From a virus, in the IMG/VR virus record IMGVR_UViG_3300031566_005149, positions 16,158 to 80,157 of that record: a stretch of 64,000 bases of DNA. One strand, written 5' to 3'. The position numbers and the translations under genes are program-made. Under the pieces are notes generated by a model, which had not been told where the DNA came from, did not search any database, and saw nothing but the letters and a program-made list of their open reading frames with translations. This document shows, one piece after another, positions 28,086-35,696 of this stretch; positions within the stretch are counted from its first letter, which is position 1; the number at the start of each line of letters is the position of its first letter.

Positions 28086-28368
28086 TAGTAAGGCTCCAGG
28101 CAATTGCATCAAAATCGTATTTTCTATTTCCGTTATCATCTTCAACAACAGCCAACTCTCTGATTTCATCTGATATCATAGGCATTCTCACATTATAAGA
28201 CACATCACACTTCGGGTGAAAATTCCCATCACCATCAACAAAGAAACTAACATGTCTAGAACCGCCCATCGAAGACAGCTGATTCCAATATATAAACATC
28301 GCGTGGAGTGCTAACGCCTGTGGCTTCGTTACTTCCATTTCAACTCTCATTTTTATTTTATCACTCAT
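28072..28368 (-). CDS. Hypothetical protein
   Basis: 98 residues with a helical start (KPQALALHAMFIYWNQL) and a central FFVDGDGNFHP turn. AAAGGA ribosome site. No known family recognised. It is followed by the DUF4326 gene in an overlap. Confidence 0.55.
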   Translation of the reverse strand: MSDKIKMRVEMEVTKPQALALHAMFIYWNQLSSMGGSRHVSFFVDGDGNFHPKCDVSYNVRMPMISDEIRELAVVEDDNGNRKYDFDAIAWSLTNAKN

Positions 28369-28383
28369 TGTTTATCCTTTCAA

Positions 28384-28432
28384 CTTATACAGCGAATTAA
28401 CCAATTGCACTGTCTTATTCTCCGTATAAGTT
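28384..28432 (-). terminator. Imperfect long hairpin between endonuclease and next gene
   Basis: Inverted repeat of 16 bp with two mismatches (AACTTATAC... / ...GTATAAGTT) fills the 66-nt gap. No clear T run, so terminator or RNA-processing site. Confidence 0.4.
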
Positions 28433-28434
28433 AA

Positions 28435-29307
28435 TCATTTTCCATTTTTACATTTCATATCCTGATACCCACATTCTTTTTTTCTATGAACTCCTCTATG
28501 GCATTTCTTACAGTAAGTAATACATTTATCAATATCAGCACTCTCAAGTGGTTCCCATCTAATTCCTTCAATATGATGACAGTGCAAAGATTTTATAAAA
28601 CCACACTTCCGGCAAGTCCAGTTATCTCTTTCAAAAACCAGATGCCTAAGTTGTGGTTGAACTTCTCTTGATAAGTATTTTGTCTTATTTTCTTCGGCTG
28701 AATATTTTTGTTTTCTATATATTGAGCATTCCTTTTTACATTCATTACTACAATATAATCTATACTCTCCACCGACTGTTCCATTTAAAGCATATATTCT
28801 GCATTGAATTTCACTTCTTTTTGGTGTATACCACCTACCACAATATGTGCATGTAACATCTAAAATTTTAGAATTCTCTTTATTTCTTTTCACCTTTTCA
28901 GCATATTTTATTTGACTTGCATAGGTATTATATAATGGTATATTCTTTTGATAATAACCACCAGACCAATTAGGATGTTTTTTTCCTTTCATTTTTCCTT
29001 TTCGATTTCTTCTTATTAATCTTTTGGTTTCTTCCGACCGAATGAGACCATGGCTCGGACTGTTTTCTCCTCTAAAACGCCCAATTAAAGATTTACTAAT
29101 TTTTTCTTTCGTTTTATCTGAAGGATTTCTACTTGTTAAATAACACGATTTGCTACAAAAATTGCTAATTTTATGAAAGTACGTTAAATATGGATTTCCA
29201 CATTTATCACATTTATCTATATAAACATAAGCATGTTTGTTTTCAAACCATCTATTTGTTTTTAAGTCATATTTTAATTTATTTAAATTATCCCAACATA
29301 TTTTCAT
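28435..29307 (-). CDS. HNH endonuclease, homing type
   Basis: 290 residues. Cys clusters near the start (CDKCGNPY, FCSKSC), a NUMOD3-like GENSPSHG segment, a second Cys pair (CTYCG), and an HNH core ERDNWTCRKCG...LHCHHIEGI...CKKCH. It is inserted between two sugar-cluster genes. Its ATG is in frame with, and 3 nt after, the TAG stop of the upstream transferase, so amber readthrough would fuse the two. Confidence 0.85.
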   Translation of the reverse strand: MKICWDNLNKLKYDLKTNRWFENKHAYVYIDKCDKCGNPYLTYFHKISNFCSKSCYLTSRNPSDKTKEKISKSLIGRFRGENSPSHGLIRSEETKRLIRRNRKGKMKGKKHPNWSGGYYQKNIPLYNTYASQIKYAEKVKRNKENSKILDVTCTYCGRWYTPKRSEIQCRIYALNGTVGGEYRLYCSNECKKECSIYRKQKYSAEENKTKYLSREVQPQLRHLVFERDNWTCRKCGFIKSLHCHHIEGIRWEPLESADIDKCITYCKKCHRGVHRKKECGYQDMKCKNGK

Positions 29308-29310
29308 AAA

Positions 29311-30378
29311 CTATTTATCATATCCTTTTTCTTTTATAAATGTTTTCCATTTAGTTTCATATTCCTCATCTTTAATTATATAGCTATCATATTTCCATTT
29401 TTTAAAAAAACCAGTACGTTCACTATATGGACCAAATTCTTTTCTTTTAGAATTATCATATATCGGTTTGTTGCCGTAATATTCTAAATTTGAATACCGT
29501 CTGTTGAAAAAACTGTCCTCCCCAGTATCATAATACATATACAAATAACGATAATCACCTGTCAAATAAAATTTATATAAAGTATCTTTTTCATGTTTGC
29601 TAAAATATTCTCCATCGTTCCTCATGTCAAAAAAATTTTTTGATAAAGGATTCAAATGTTGTTGACATATTACCTTCATTTCGCCACCAAGATTTCTGAA
29701 TCCAACCAACTCCTTCCAAGTGCTCGGTTGATTGTAACTTGCATAATGATCAATCTTTCCAGCATATTTATGACCCTTCGGAAATAAGGGTTGCATTCTC
29801 GGGACAATGTTTTTAATGTTTCTCTCTTTTACAAAGTCCCTCAATAAAACTTCGGGGCTGTAACTTTCAGGGATATTATTCTCTAACATGGCTATGACAT
29901 AATCAACGAACATATGAAATACCCAACATTTCATTATCATAGCGGCTGTATGTAATGTGCTATCTGCCGTAACACACATCATATCTCCATCATTGCGTTT
30001 AACCACATCTTTAAGTTTATCAACATTCTCTGGCTTCTCCCAAATGCAGTCACCGTTCGTAATTATAACAGCCTCAATATTGTTCAGGGGCCTGATGAGT
30101 CCACCCGCGAGGACCACATCATACAACCACCCTATTCGCTTCTCAGCACCGTATGTGATAGGTTTTGTTACTATTGAATGTGGTATATTCATTATATTAT
30201 CATGTGGCCAGGATTTATGTGAATCATATGATAGTATCACGTACTTTCCAGTTTTCATATAATTGTTTAATGTTGCCTCTAAGAACATGCGATGTCCAGG
30301 ATGGCTAGTGACTATAATTGCTGTATCTGTTCTTAGGATAAAATCATTTTGTTTGTATTGTTTAGATGTTGCTACCAT
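29311..30378 (-). CDS. Glycosyltransferase-like protein, paralogue of 26517-27479
   Basis: 355 residues. Near the N-terminus TAIIVTSHPGHRMFLEATL, then GWLYDVVLAGGL and VIITNGDCIWEKPEN, the same core as the other transferase. The long basic C-terminal part is not shared. It ends in TAG, and the downstream HNH frame is continuous. Probably adds a sugar within the same pathway. Confidence 0.65.
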   Translation of the reverse strand: MVATSKQYKQNDFILRTDTAIIVTSHPGHRMFLEATLNNYMKTGKYVILSYDSHKSWPHDNIMNIPHSIVTKPITYGAEKRIGWLYDVVLAGGLIRPLNNIEAVIITNGDCIWEKPENVDKLKDVVKRNDGDMMCVTADSTLHTAAMIMKCWVFHMFVDYVIAMLENNIPESYSPEVLLRDFVKERNIKNIVPRMQPLFPKGHKYAGKIDHYASYNQPSTWKELVGFRNLGGEMKVICQQHLNPLSKNFFDMRNDGEYFSKHEKDTLYKFYLTGDYRYLYMYYDTGEDSFFNRRYSNLEYYGNKPIYDNSKRKEFGPYSERTGFFKKWKYDSYIIKDEEYETKWKTFIKEKGYDK

Positions 30379-31029
30379 TTAAATATCCTTCCACGTTCTA
30401 CCATTTTTAATATTATAAATATGACCCACTGTTATATTATATATTTTTGAAATTTCTTTGGGTTTTAGATTATTTTCATTCAATAAATTTTTTATTTTTC
30501 TGACTGAAATTACATTTAGACTTCTACCATTTTTTTGTTGTCTCTTATTATTTGATTGTTCTTTCTTTGTTGCCCATCTACAGTTCCATGGACCATAAGA
30601 ACCATTATTATCTGGATATCTATCTATACTCATTCCATCTGGACATTCACCCATATCTTTCAAAAAATTTTGAAATGAACTTCTCCACCTTCTACAGACA
30701 AAGATTCCTCTTCCTCCATAATATAAATAATCATTTCTTTTTGGGTTATGACACCTGCGAATCATACCTGACCACACATTATAAAGAGGATGTCGGGTTT
30801 TTCTACGAGACATACCATGTTTTGTTGACCTTTTTATTAATTTCTCATTTCTTAAACACCCACACGATTTTGTTTTATTGAATGTTAAGTCGCATGATCT
30901 AACTTGGTATAGATTCCCACAATCACATTTACACAACCACACCACAAGTCCATTCAATCTTTTTCCAGTCTCTTTTATAACACCTAATCTACCAAACCGT
31001 TTACCCGATAATTCTATTTTTGCTCCCAT
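30379..31029 (-). CDS. HNH/AP2-like endonuclease
   Basis: 216 residues with the widespread phage pattern GKRFGRL, CKCDCGN, SCGCL, HPLYNVWSGMIRRC, YYGGRGI, and IDRYPDNNGSYGPWNCRWAT, ending with a helix-turn-helix-like tail. Such proteins are mobile endonucleases. It overlaps the start of the methyltransferase stop by 16 nt, hinting at a recent insertion in the operon. Confidence 0.75.
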   Translation of the reverse strand: MGAKIELSGKRFGRLGVIKETGKRLNGLVVWLCKCDCGNLYQVRSCDLTFNKTKSCGCLRNEKLIKRSTKHGMSRRKTRHPLYNVWSGMIRRCHNPKRNDYLYYGGRGIFVCRRWRSSFQNFLKDMGECPDGMSIDRYPDNNGSYGPWNCRWATKKEQSNNKRQQKNGRSLNVISVRKIKNLLNENNLKPKEISKIYNITVGHIYNIKNGRTWKDI

Positions 31030-31622
31030 TTTCTAAAAACTCTCCTTTTTATAATTGTCAAACCAACGTTAAAAGCCGAAAATGGAAATGTTAAAACATC
31101 GAATCTAGAGTCATTTTCAAGATCAATCCTTAATTTGTATACCTGTCCGCATTTATGATTGACAGACCATGACTCATCTGGTGGTAGAGAATCATGAAGT
31201 ACAATCATCCCATCTTTAACCAAAAGTTCATTCATACTCCAAAAATCTCGCTTTACTATATCATACTCATGCGACCCATCGATAAATCCAAAAGCAATAT
31301 TAGATTTTACTATTTTACTTTTAAAAAAATCATCTGATGTCCCTCTATATATAACAGAATTTTCACAGAAATATCCACTGGTATTTTTCATGTTTTCTAT
31401 TAATGATTTAGAATAGTCGCAATGATAAATTTTTCTGTCATGCTTCATAGCCAACTCAGAAAGAAAAATGGATGTTTCACAAATTCCTATCTCTAATATA
31501 TCTCCCTTAACATAATTCAAAACATAATCAGATAGGACTCCTAACAATCCCCACCTATCCCAACCAAATGAACCTGCTACGACTTGTTTATATAAATTCT
31601 TTAATGCTGGATGTTCACCCAT
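31014..31622 (-). CDS. Class I SAM-dependent methyltransferase
   Basis: 202 residues. DILEIGICETSIFL is the SAM-binding motif I with a less usual Cys; FGFIDGSHEYDIVKRDF and MIVLHDSLP are the strand 4-5 motifs of the Methyltransf_24 type, often sugar O-methylases. Ends in TAG. It lies between a sulfotransferase and an endonuclease within the sugar cluster. Confidence 0.75.
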   Translation of the reverse strand: MGEHPALKNLYKQVVAGSFGWDRWGLLGVLSDYVLNYVKGDILEIGICETSIFLSELAMKHDRKIYHCDYSKSLIENMKNTSGYFCENSVIYRGTSDDFFKSKIVKSNIAFGFIDGSHEYDIVKRDFWSMNELLVKDGMIVLHDSLPPDESWSVNHKCGQVYKLRIDLENDSRFDVLTFPFSAFNVGLTIIKRRVFRKWEQK

Positions 31623-32302
31623 TATTTCCTCCCAAAATGTACTTTATTTAAATCTCTCATTTCTTGAACTAATTTATTTCCTTCTAAGTGACATGTTTGC
31701 AAACCTAACGTTCTTATAGACTTAAATAAAGGTTTTGCATCATATAAATAATCTGGAAACATCTGAATCTCAAATGGTATTTTAAGTTTTAACATCATAG
31801 TTATACAATCTGCAAAATCTTCTTTATATGGAGTAACACTTTTTGATCCTCTCTTCGGGTCATCATATTGCTTGGGGAGACGAGCTCTGGACTGTCTAAC
31901 ATCTTCAAAGTCTCTATGTAGTATAATGTATCTAAAATCTTTTCTAACTCTCCACCAAGCTTTTATTATTTCTGGATGCCACATGAATCTAGGGTCTTTA
32001 ATAAAATGAATTGGACCCTGTTTTGGATCGTTGTTGAAATTTTCCATGGCTTGTTTATATGTGTATCCATAACCACCTTTACCCCAATAATCACCCAAAC
32101 ACATTTTATTAACATCTATCCGTCCAGTTTGATTCATTTGTTGGTTAAGATCATGATTTAAACTATGAACAGTTGATAGTTCATACCCAGCATCTACCGC
32201 TTCATGCCAGTTTATATTTTTGCCAGTTTTATAATTCATGGCCATTAAAACTTTAGCAAGAAAAGAAGTGCCACACCTACCAAGGCCGGTTATAACAAGC
32301 AT
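31622..32302 (-). CDS. Sulfotransferase-like P-loop protein
   Basis: 226 residues from ATG 32302, preceded by GGGAG. VITGLGRCGTSFLAKVL forms the 5'-phosphosulfate loop, FIKDPRFMWHPE the following strand, and YIILHRDFEDVRQSR the 3'-phosphate motif of PAPS-dependent sulfotransferases. It may sulfate a glycan made by the neighbours. Phage-encoded sulfotransferases are uncommon outside sugar clusters. Confidence 0.7.
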   Translation of the reverse strand: MLVITGLGRCGTSFLAKVLMAMNYKTGKNINWHEAVDAGYELSTVHSLNHDLNQQMNQTGRIDVNKMCLGDYWGKGGYGYTYKQAMENFNNDPKQGPIHFIKDPRFMWHPEIIKAWWRVRKDFRYIILHRDFEDVRQSRARLPKQYDDPKRGSKSVTPYKEDFADCITMMLKLKIPFEIQMFPDYLYDAKPLFKSIRTLGLQTCHLEGNKLVQEMRDLNKVHFGRK

Positions 32303-32303
32303 A

Positions 32304-32474
32304 TTATTCTCCCATAAATTCAACTGTGTGTTTTTTCATGTGTCGTTTGATGATTCTATCATAAGGTTTTAAAATTTCTTTAATTTTTTCTTCGATTGTT
32401 TCCATAACTTTTTTCTTGAACTGCACTTTTACCCATACAGTTTTTCTATTTGCCTTTACAACATCTCCTATCAT
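32304..32474 (-). CDS. 56-residue basic protein
   Basis: MIGDVVKANRKTVWVKVQF starts a short Lys-rich helical protein. It follows motif B by 12 nt and ends one base before the sulfotransferase start. Function unknown; probably the first gene of this unit. Confidence 0.55.
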   Translation of the reverse strand: MIGDVVKANRKTVWVKVQFKKKVMETIEEKIKEILKPYDRIIKRHMKKHTVEFMGE

Positions 32475-32485
32475 TGTTTATCCTC

Positions 32486-32503
32486 ATTTATATTTTGTTC
32501 TAA
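32486..32503 (-). promoter_or_regulatory. Motif B (TTAGAACAAAATATAAAT)
   Basis: 12 nt before the ATG of the 56-residue gene. The 105-nt gap to 32609 otherwise holds a small CCAACT/AGTTGG hairpin and nothing coding that I can support. Confidence 0.65.
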
Positions 32504-32608
32504 GTTATTTTATTAATCTATCCACCAACTATATGAGTTGGATTACCTGCGTTTTTCATTACATCTAAATTTTGCTTTCATTATTTAATTCCTTTCTTGT
32601 TATTTGTG

Positions 32609-33706
32609 TCACCAACCCTTTTTAATGCAATCGATAATGTATTCTCTATCTTCCTTTGTCACCCAAAATCCCACAGGAATACAAATATATTTATCATATA
32701 TACTATCTAAATTTGGAAGATTCTTTTGAAACTTCTTTGTGTATGTATAATTATCAAGTCTTTCGTGGACCCTACTTGTTGCAATGCCACATTGCCCCAT
32801 ATAATTTGCAAAGGAGGTTCTATCTTCAACCAAAATTGTATATAACCAACTAGAAGAAACTCTATCTGTTAATATTTGCGGAGTTTCTATACCATCAACG
32901 TTTTTTAGTTCTTTATCATAGTATTGGGCGTTCGACTGAGCAATTTTAACATTTTCTTCTGCTAATTTTATATTACCCATACCTATAACTGCATTTACAT
33001 CATTAAGATGGAATTTATATCCAGCTTCTTCAATATCATTGACACATCTCATATCTTTAAGATTATTTTCACGACTAATACCAAACCATCTCAAAAGTTT
33101 TCCTCTTTTGTAAGCATCTATTTCTCTTGTAAATAAAATTCCACCGTCTACAGTTGTTAGAAACTTAATAGCCTGTGTGCTTATCATACAATAATCTGAG
33201 TATTGACAATCACCGATTATTGAATCCTTATACATAGAGCCGAAGGTGTGGGCCGCATCTTCTATTAATACTAAATTATTATCTTTGGCTATTTTGGAGA
33301 TTGGTTCTAGATCCACAGGATAACCACCCCAATGAACAACAACAATTGCCTTAGTATCTTCCCGAATCGATTCTTCTATAGACTGCGGAATCATATTAAT
33401 ATCATTTCCAGTGTCTGACCAAATAATATCAGCGCCGCATGTAATAACTGGAGTTATTGACGCCGAGCAGCTCAAGGAAGGGCATATAACAGATGTCCCA
33501 GGACCAACGCCAGCTATATGTAAAGCTAAAGTTAACCCATGTGTACCAGAAGATAGAGACATTACATTTTTATTGTTAAATTTTTTAGATAAAACTTTTT
33601 CATATTCTTCTACTTTTTCGCCCTGCCCAATCCAACCACTGAATAATACTTTTAATAAATCATTTTGAACAGTTGGAGACATGGCAACTTTAAACAGTGG
33701 TATCAT
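32609..33706 (-). CDS. DegT/DnrJ/EryC1 family sugar aminotransferase
   Basis: 365 residues, normal length. FSGWIGQGEKVEEYE and LSSGTHGLTLAL at the start, IEDAAHTFGS in the middle, and the PLP lysine in STQAIKFLTTVDGG. These enzymes transfer an amino group to a keto-sugar nucleotide. This gives a surface amino sugar for the transferases nearby. It starts 17 nt inside the GGQ gene. Confidence 0.9.
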   Translation of the reverse strand: MIPLFKVAMSPTVQNDLLKVLFSGWIGQGEKVEEYEKVLSKKFNNKNVMSLSSGTHGLTLALHIAGVGPGTSVICPSLSCSASITPVITCGADIIWSDTGNDINMIPQSIEESIREDTKAIVVVHWGGYPVDLEPISKIAKDNNLVLIEDAAHTFGSMYKDSIIGDCQYSDYCMISTQAIKFLTTVDGGILFTREIDAYKRGKLLRWFGISRENNLKDMRCVNDIEEAGYKFHLNDVNAVIGMGNIKLAEENVKIAQSNAQYYDKELKNVDGIETPQILTDRVSSSWLYTILVEDRTSFANYMGQCGIATSRVHERLDNYTYTKKFQKNLPNLDSIYDKYICIPVGFWVTKEDREYIIDCIKKGW

Positions 33707-34064
33707 TATCTAAATCCTCCTTCTCTTTCCACTTTCCATTTTCTTTAACCTCTATCTTTAAATTTTTCTCGTCCATCATTTTTTCGACTTTTTCCTCTAT
33801 CTTTACACCCTCAATTATTTCCTGTGCTTTTCGATTAACCCATATTCTAAACTTTGTACTATTAGATAATCTCTGCATGGCTATCTTTTTATTTATATGT
33901 TGATGTCTGTGTTCACGACTTTCGCCTCTCGCTCCAGATTCTCTATGAATTATTCGAACTCCCGAATCAGTTTTATTCTGATGTTGTCCACCCTTACCAC
34001 CAGACCTGAAAGTCTGAACCTCGAAGTCTTTCTTGGTTAGTGTGAATAATTTTTTCTTTACCAT
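33690..34064 (-). CDS. GGQ release-factor-like peptidyl-tRNA hydrolase (ArfB/RF-H type)
   Basis: 124 residues. The catalytic domain of class I release factors is seen: TFRSGGKGGQHQNKTDSGVR with GGQ at 25-27, followed by REHRHQHINKK and a charged tail. It lacks the codon-recognition domain, so it should hydrolyse peptidyl-tRNA on stalled ribosomes like ArfB rather than read stops. Set between a DegT and a CmcI-like gene, overlapping both. Its link with the amber tRNA is inference. Confidence 0.8.
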   Translation of the reverse strand: MVKKKLFTLTKKDFEVQTFRSGGKGGQHQNKTDSGVRIIHRESGARGESREHRHQHINKKIAMQRLSNSTKFRIWVNRKAQEIIEGVKIEEKVEKMMDEKNLKIEVKENGKWKEKEDLDNDTTV

Positions 34065-34708
34065 TTTACTCTCCTCAAGTATCCCTTTGGATTAAAAGAC
34101 ATTAAGTGACGTTCACAATTCCAGTCAACCTCAAAATCATCATTTTCTTTCAGAAAGAATTCGACAGCTGCATACGCACCCTCATCTTCATGTTCCCATT
34201 CAACTGGGTGTCCAGGTTTTCCCGCATGAGTGTCTTCAACGATCATATAATAGTCCTTACCAACAAATGCTTCATAAATCCCCATCTCTTGAAGCACATG
34301 ATTACGGCTATGCCATGAATCTAAAATAACTATATTTTTCTTTGTCTTATTTCCAACAATCTTTTTAATAGCTTCAATCGTTAATGGATTGGTACTACTT
34401 CCATGTATAAAATCAATTCTATCTGACCATTCGTATTGAGCTATTTCATCCTCGTCATATCTCTGCTCAATATCACATGTCACAACCCTACCCTGACCCA
34501 TAAGCTCACATATGGATGCATAGAATAAAGCAGAGCCGCCTTTCGCTGTTCCCATTTCCAGAATATAGTCTGGTTTTAACTTAAATATAAGCTCTTGAAT
34601 CACCATCATATCTGGAGGCCATTTGTAACATGGAACTCCAAGCCAGGAATTATCTTCCCAAATTCTAGCTCTCTCATATAGCTTATGGTATTCATCAATA
34701 AAATCCAT
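34058..34708 (-). CDS. CmcI/RhlO-type methyltransferase
   Basis: 216 residues. The family pattern is complete: LGVPCYKWPPDMM, QELIF, LEMGTAKGGSALFYASI, VVTCDIEQR, FIHGSST, VILDSWHSRNHVLQEM and IVEDTHAG. Members include cephalosporin hydroxylase CmcI and sugar O-methyltransferases. Likely methylates a sugar here. Confidence 0.85.
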   Translation of the reverse strand: MDFIDEYHKLYERARIWEDNSWLGVPCYKWPPDMMVIQELIFKLKPDYILEMGTAKGGSALFYASICELMGQGRVVTCDIEQRYDEDEIAQYEWSDRIDFIHGSSTNPLTIEAIKKIVGNKTKKNIVILDSWHSRNHVLQEMGIYEAFVGKDYYMIVEDTHAGKPGHPVEWEHEDEGAYAAVEFFLKENDDFEVDWNCERHLMSFNPKGYLRRVKW

Positions 34709-34709
34709 G

Positions 34710-35321
34710 TTATCTCCTTGTTAAAACAGTAATTGATGGCCAATCTTTTATGACCTTTACATCCCATTTTTTCCTTGCTGCTATAATTGGTAGCACTGAA
34801 CGAATTGGCTTCTTGTTATATTTCTTCATCCACTCAACCTCATCCCTTTCTGCACCCCCACCTTCTAATACAATTCGTCCACCTTTAGAGATTTTGTTTC
34901 CCCAAAGTTCGACAGTCTTTAGAAACGTATTTCCGTCATTTGCTATATCCATGTGGAGTAAATCTATCTCACCCTCAGCGTATTGACTATGAACCTCAAA
35001 TGCATCACCTTGTAATATTGTTACATACTCATCCACCTCGTTGGCTCTAAGCATATTGTAAACATCGACAGCACTTCCATGATTATATTCAAATTTCTCA
35101 AACAGATCATATGCAATAACATGTCCATTAAAATATTCTGCTTTTGAATTTAATTTGGTTGCTTTAGCGAAGTGGTATAAAGAATATCCATCCAATACAC
35201 CACATTCAACAATCAGACTTGGTTTGTATCCAAGAGTCATGATCTCAAATGTTCGTCCGATATTATTTTTCTTGTATGACGATCTCATTGAGTCCAGTGG
35301 TTTATACTCCAATAGATTCAT
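34710..35321 (-). CDS. SAM-dependent methyltransferase
   Basis: 203 residues. LIVECGVLDGYSLYHFAK is motif I; EIDLLHMDIAND and GRIVLEGG follow. It resembles sugar or TylF-like methyltransferases. The start lies in an ATGA overlap with the 88-residue gene. Confidence 0.75.
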   Translation of the reverse strand: MNLLEYKPLDSMRSSYKKNNIGRTFEIMTLGYKPSLIVECGVLDGYSLYHFAKATKLNSKAEYFNGHVIAYDLFEKFEYNHGSAVDVYNMLRANEVDEYVTILQGDAFEVHSQYAEGEIDLLHMDIANDGNTFLKTVELWGNKISKGGRIVLEGGGAERDEVEWMKKYNKKPIRSVLPIIAARKKWDVKVIKDWPSITVLTRR

Positions 35322-35584
35322 TTAGCACCCCGCTCACACATTGTTTTATAGGAATCTTCTATATGTTTACATGAGTCAGCAGCCATAATCAACTCGTGTG
35401 CCAAAATTCTCGCCTCAGATTGTGTGAGATCGAAAGAACCTTTACTAACATATCCATGCACCCATTGTCCTCTAGGTGGTGGATCATTCTTTGGGTCCTC
35501 ATGACATATAAATGGCAATCCATCCAATGTTATAAGAACGTCAGGCCCATCACCCCAAGTACAAGTGGCTTTAATTTCTTCCAT
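35318..35584 (-). CDS. Hypothetical protein
   Basis: 88 residues; Trp, Cys and His rich (CTWGDGPDV, FICHEDP), ending in a Cys-containing helix. AAAGGAG ribosome site. No family recognised. Confidence 0.55.
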   Translation of the reverse strand: MEEIKATCTWGDGPDVLITLDGLPFICHEDPKNDPPPRGQWVHGYVSKGSFDLTQSEARILAHELIMAADSCKHIEDSYKTMCERGAK

Positions 35585-35696
35585 TCATTTTCTCCTTTGT
35601 TCTCCAGTAAAGTAATAGAAATATCAAAATAAATTGAGATGCTTCCATTAAGAATTCAATAATATTTTCTAAATTTAAAGAAATCCAATATGACAT
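35571..35696 (-). CDS. 41-residue single-pass membrane peptide
   Basis: Begins in a TAATG overlap with the stop of the large transferase and overlaps the next start by 14 nt. Central hydrophobic FILIFLLLYW. Probably translated by coupling. Confidence 0.45.
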   Translation of the reverse strand: MSYWISLNLENIIEFLMEASQFILIFLLLYWRTKEKMNGRN

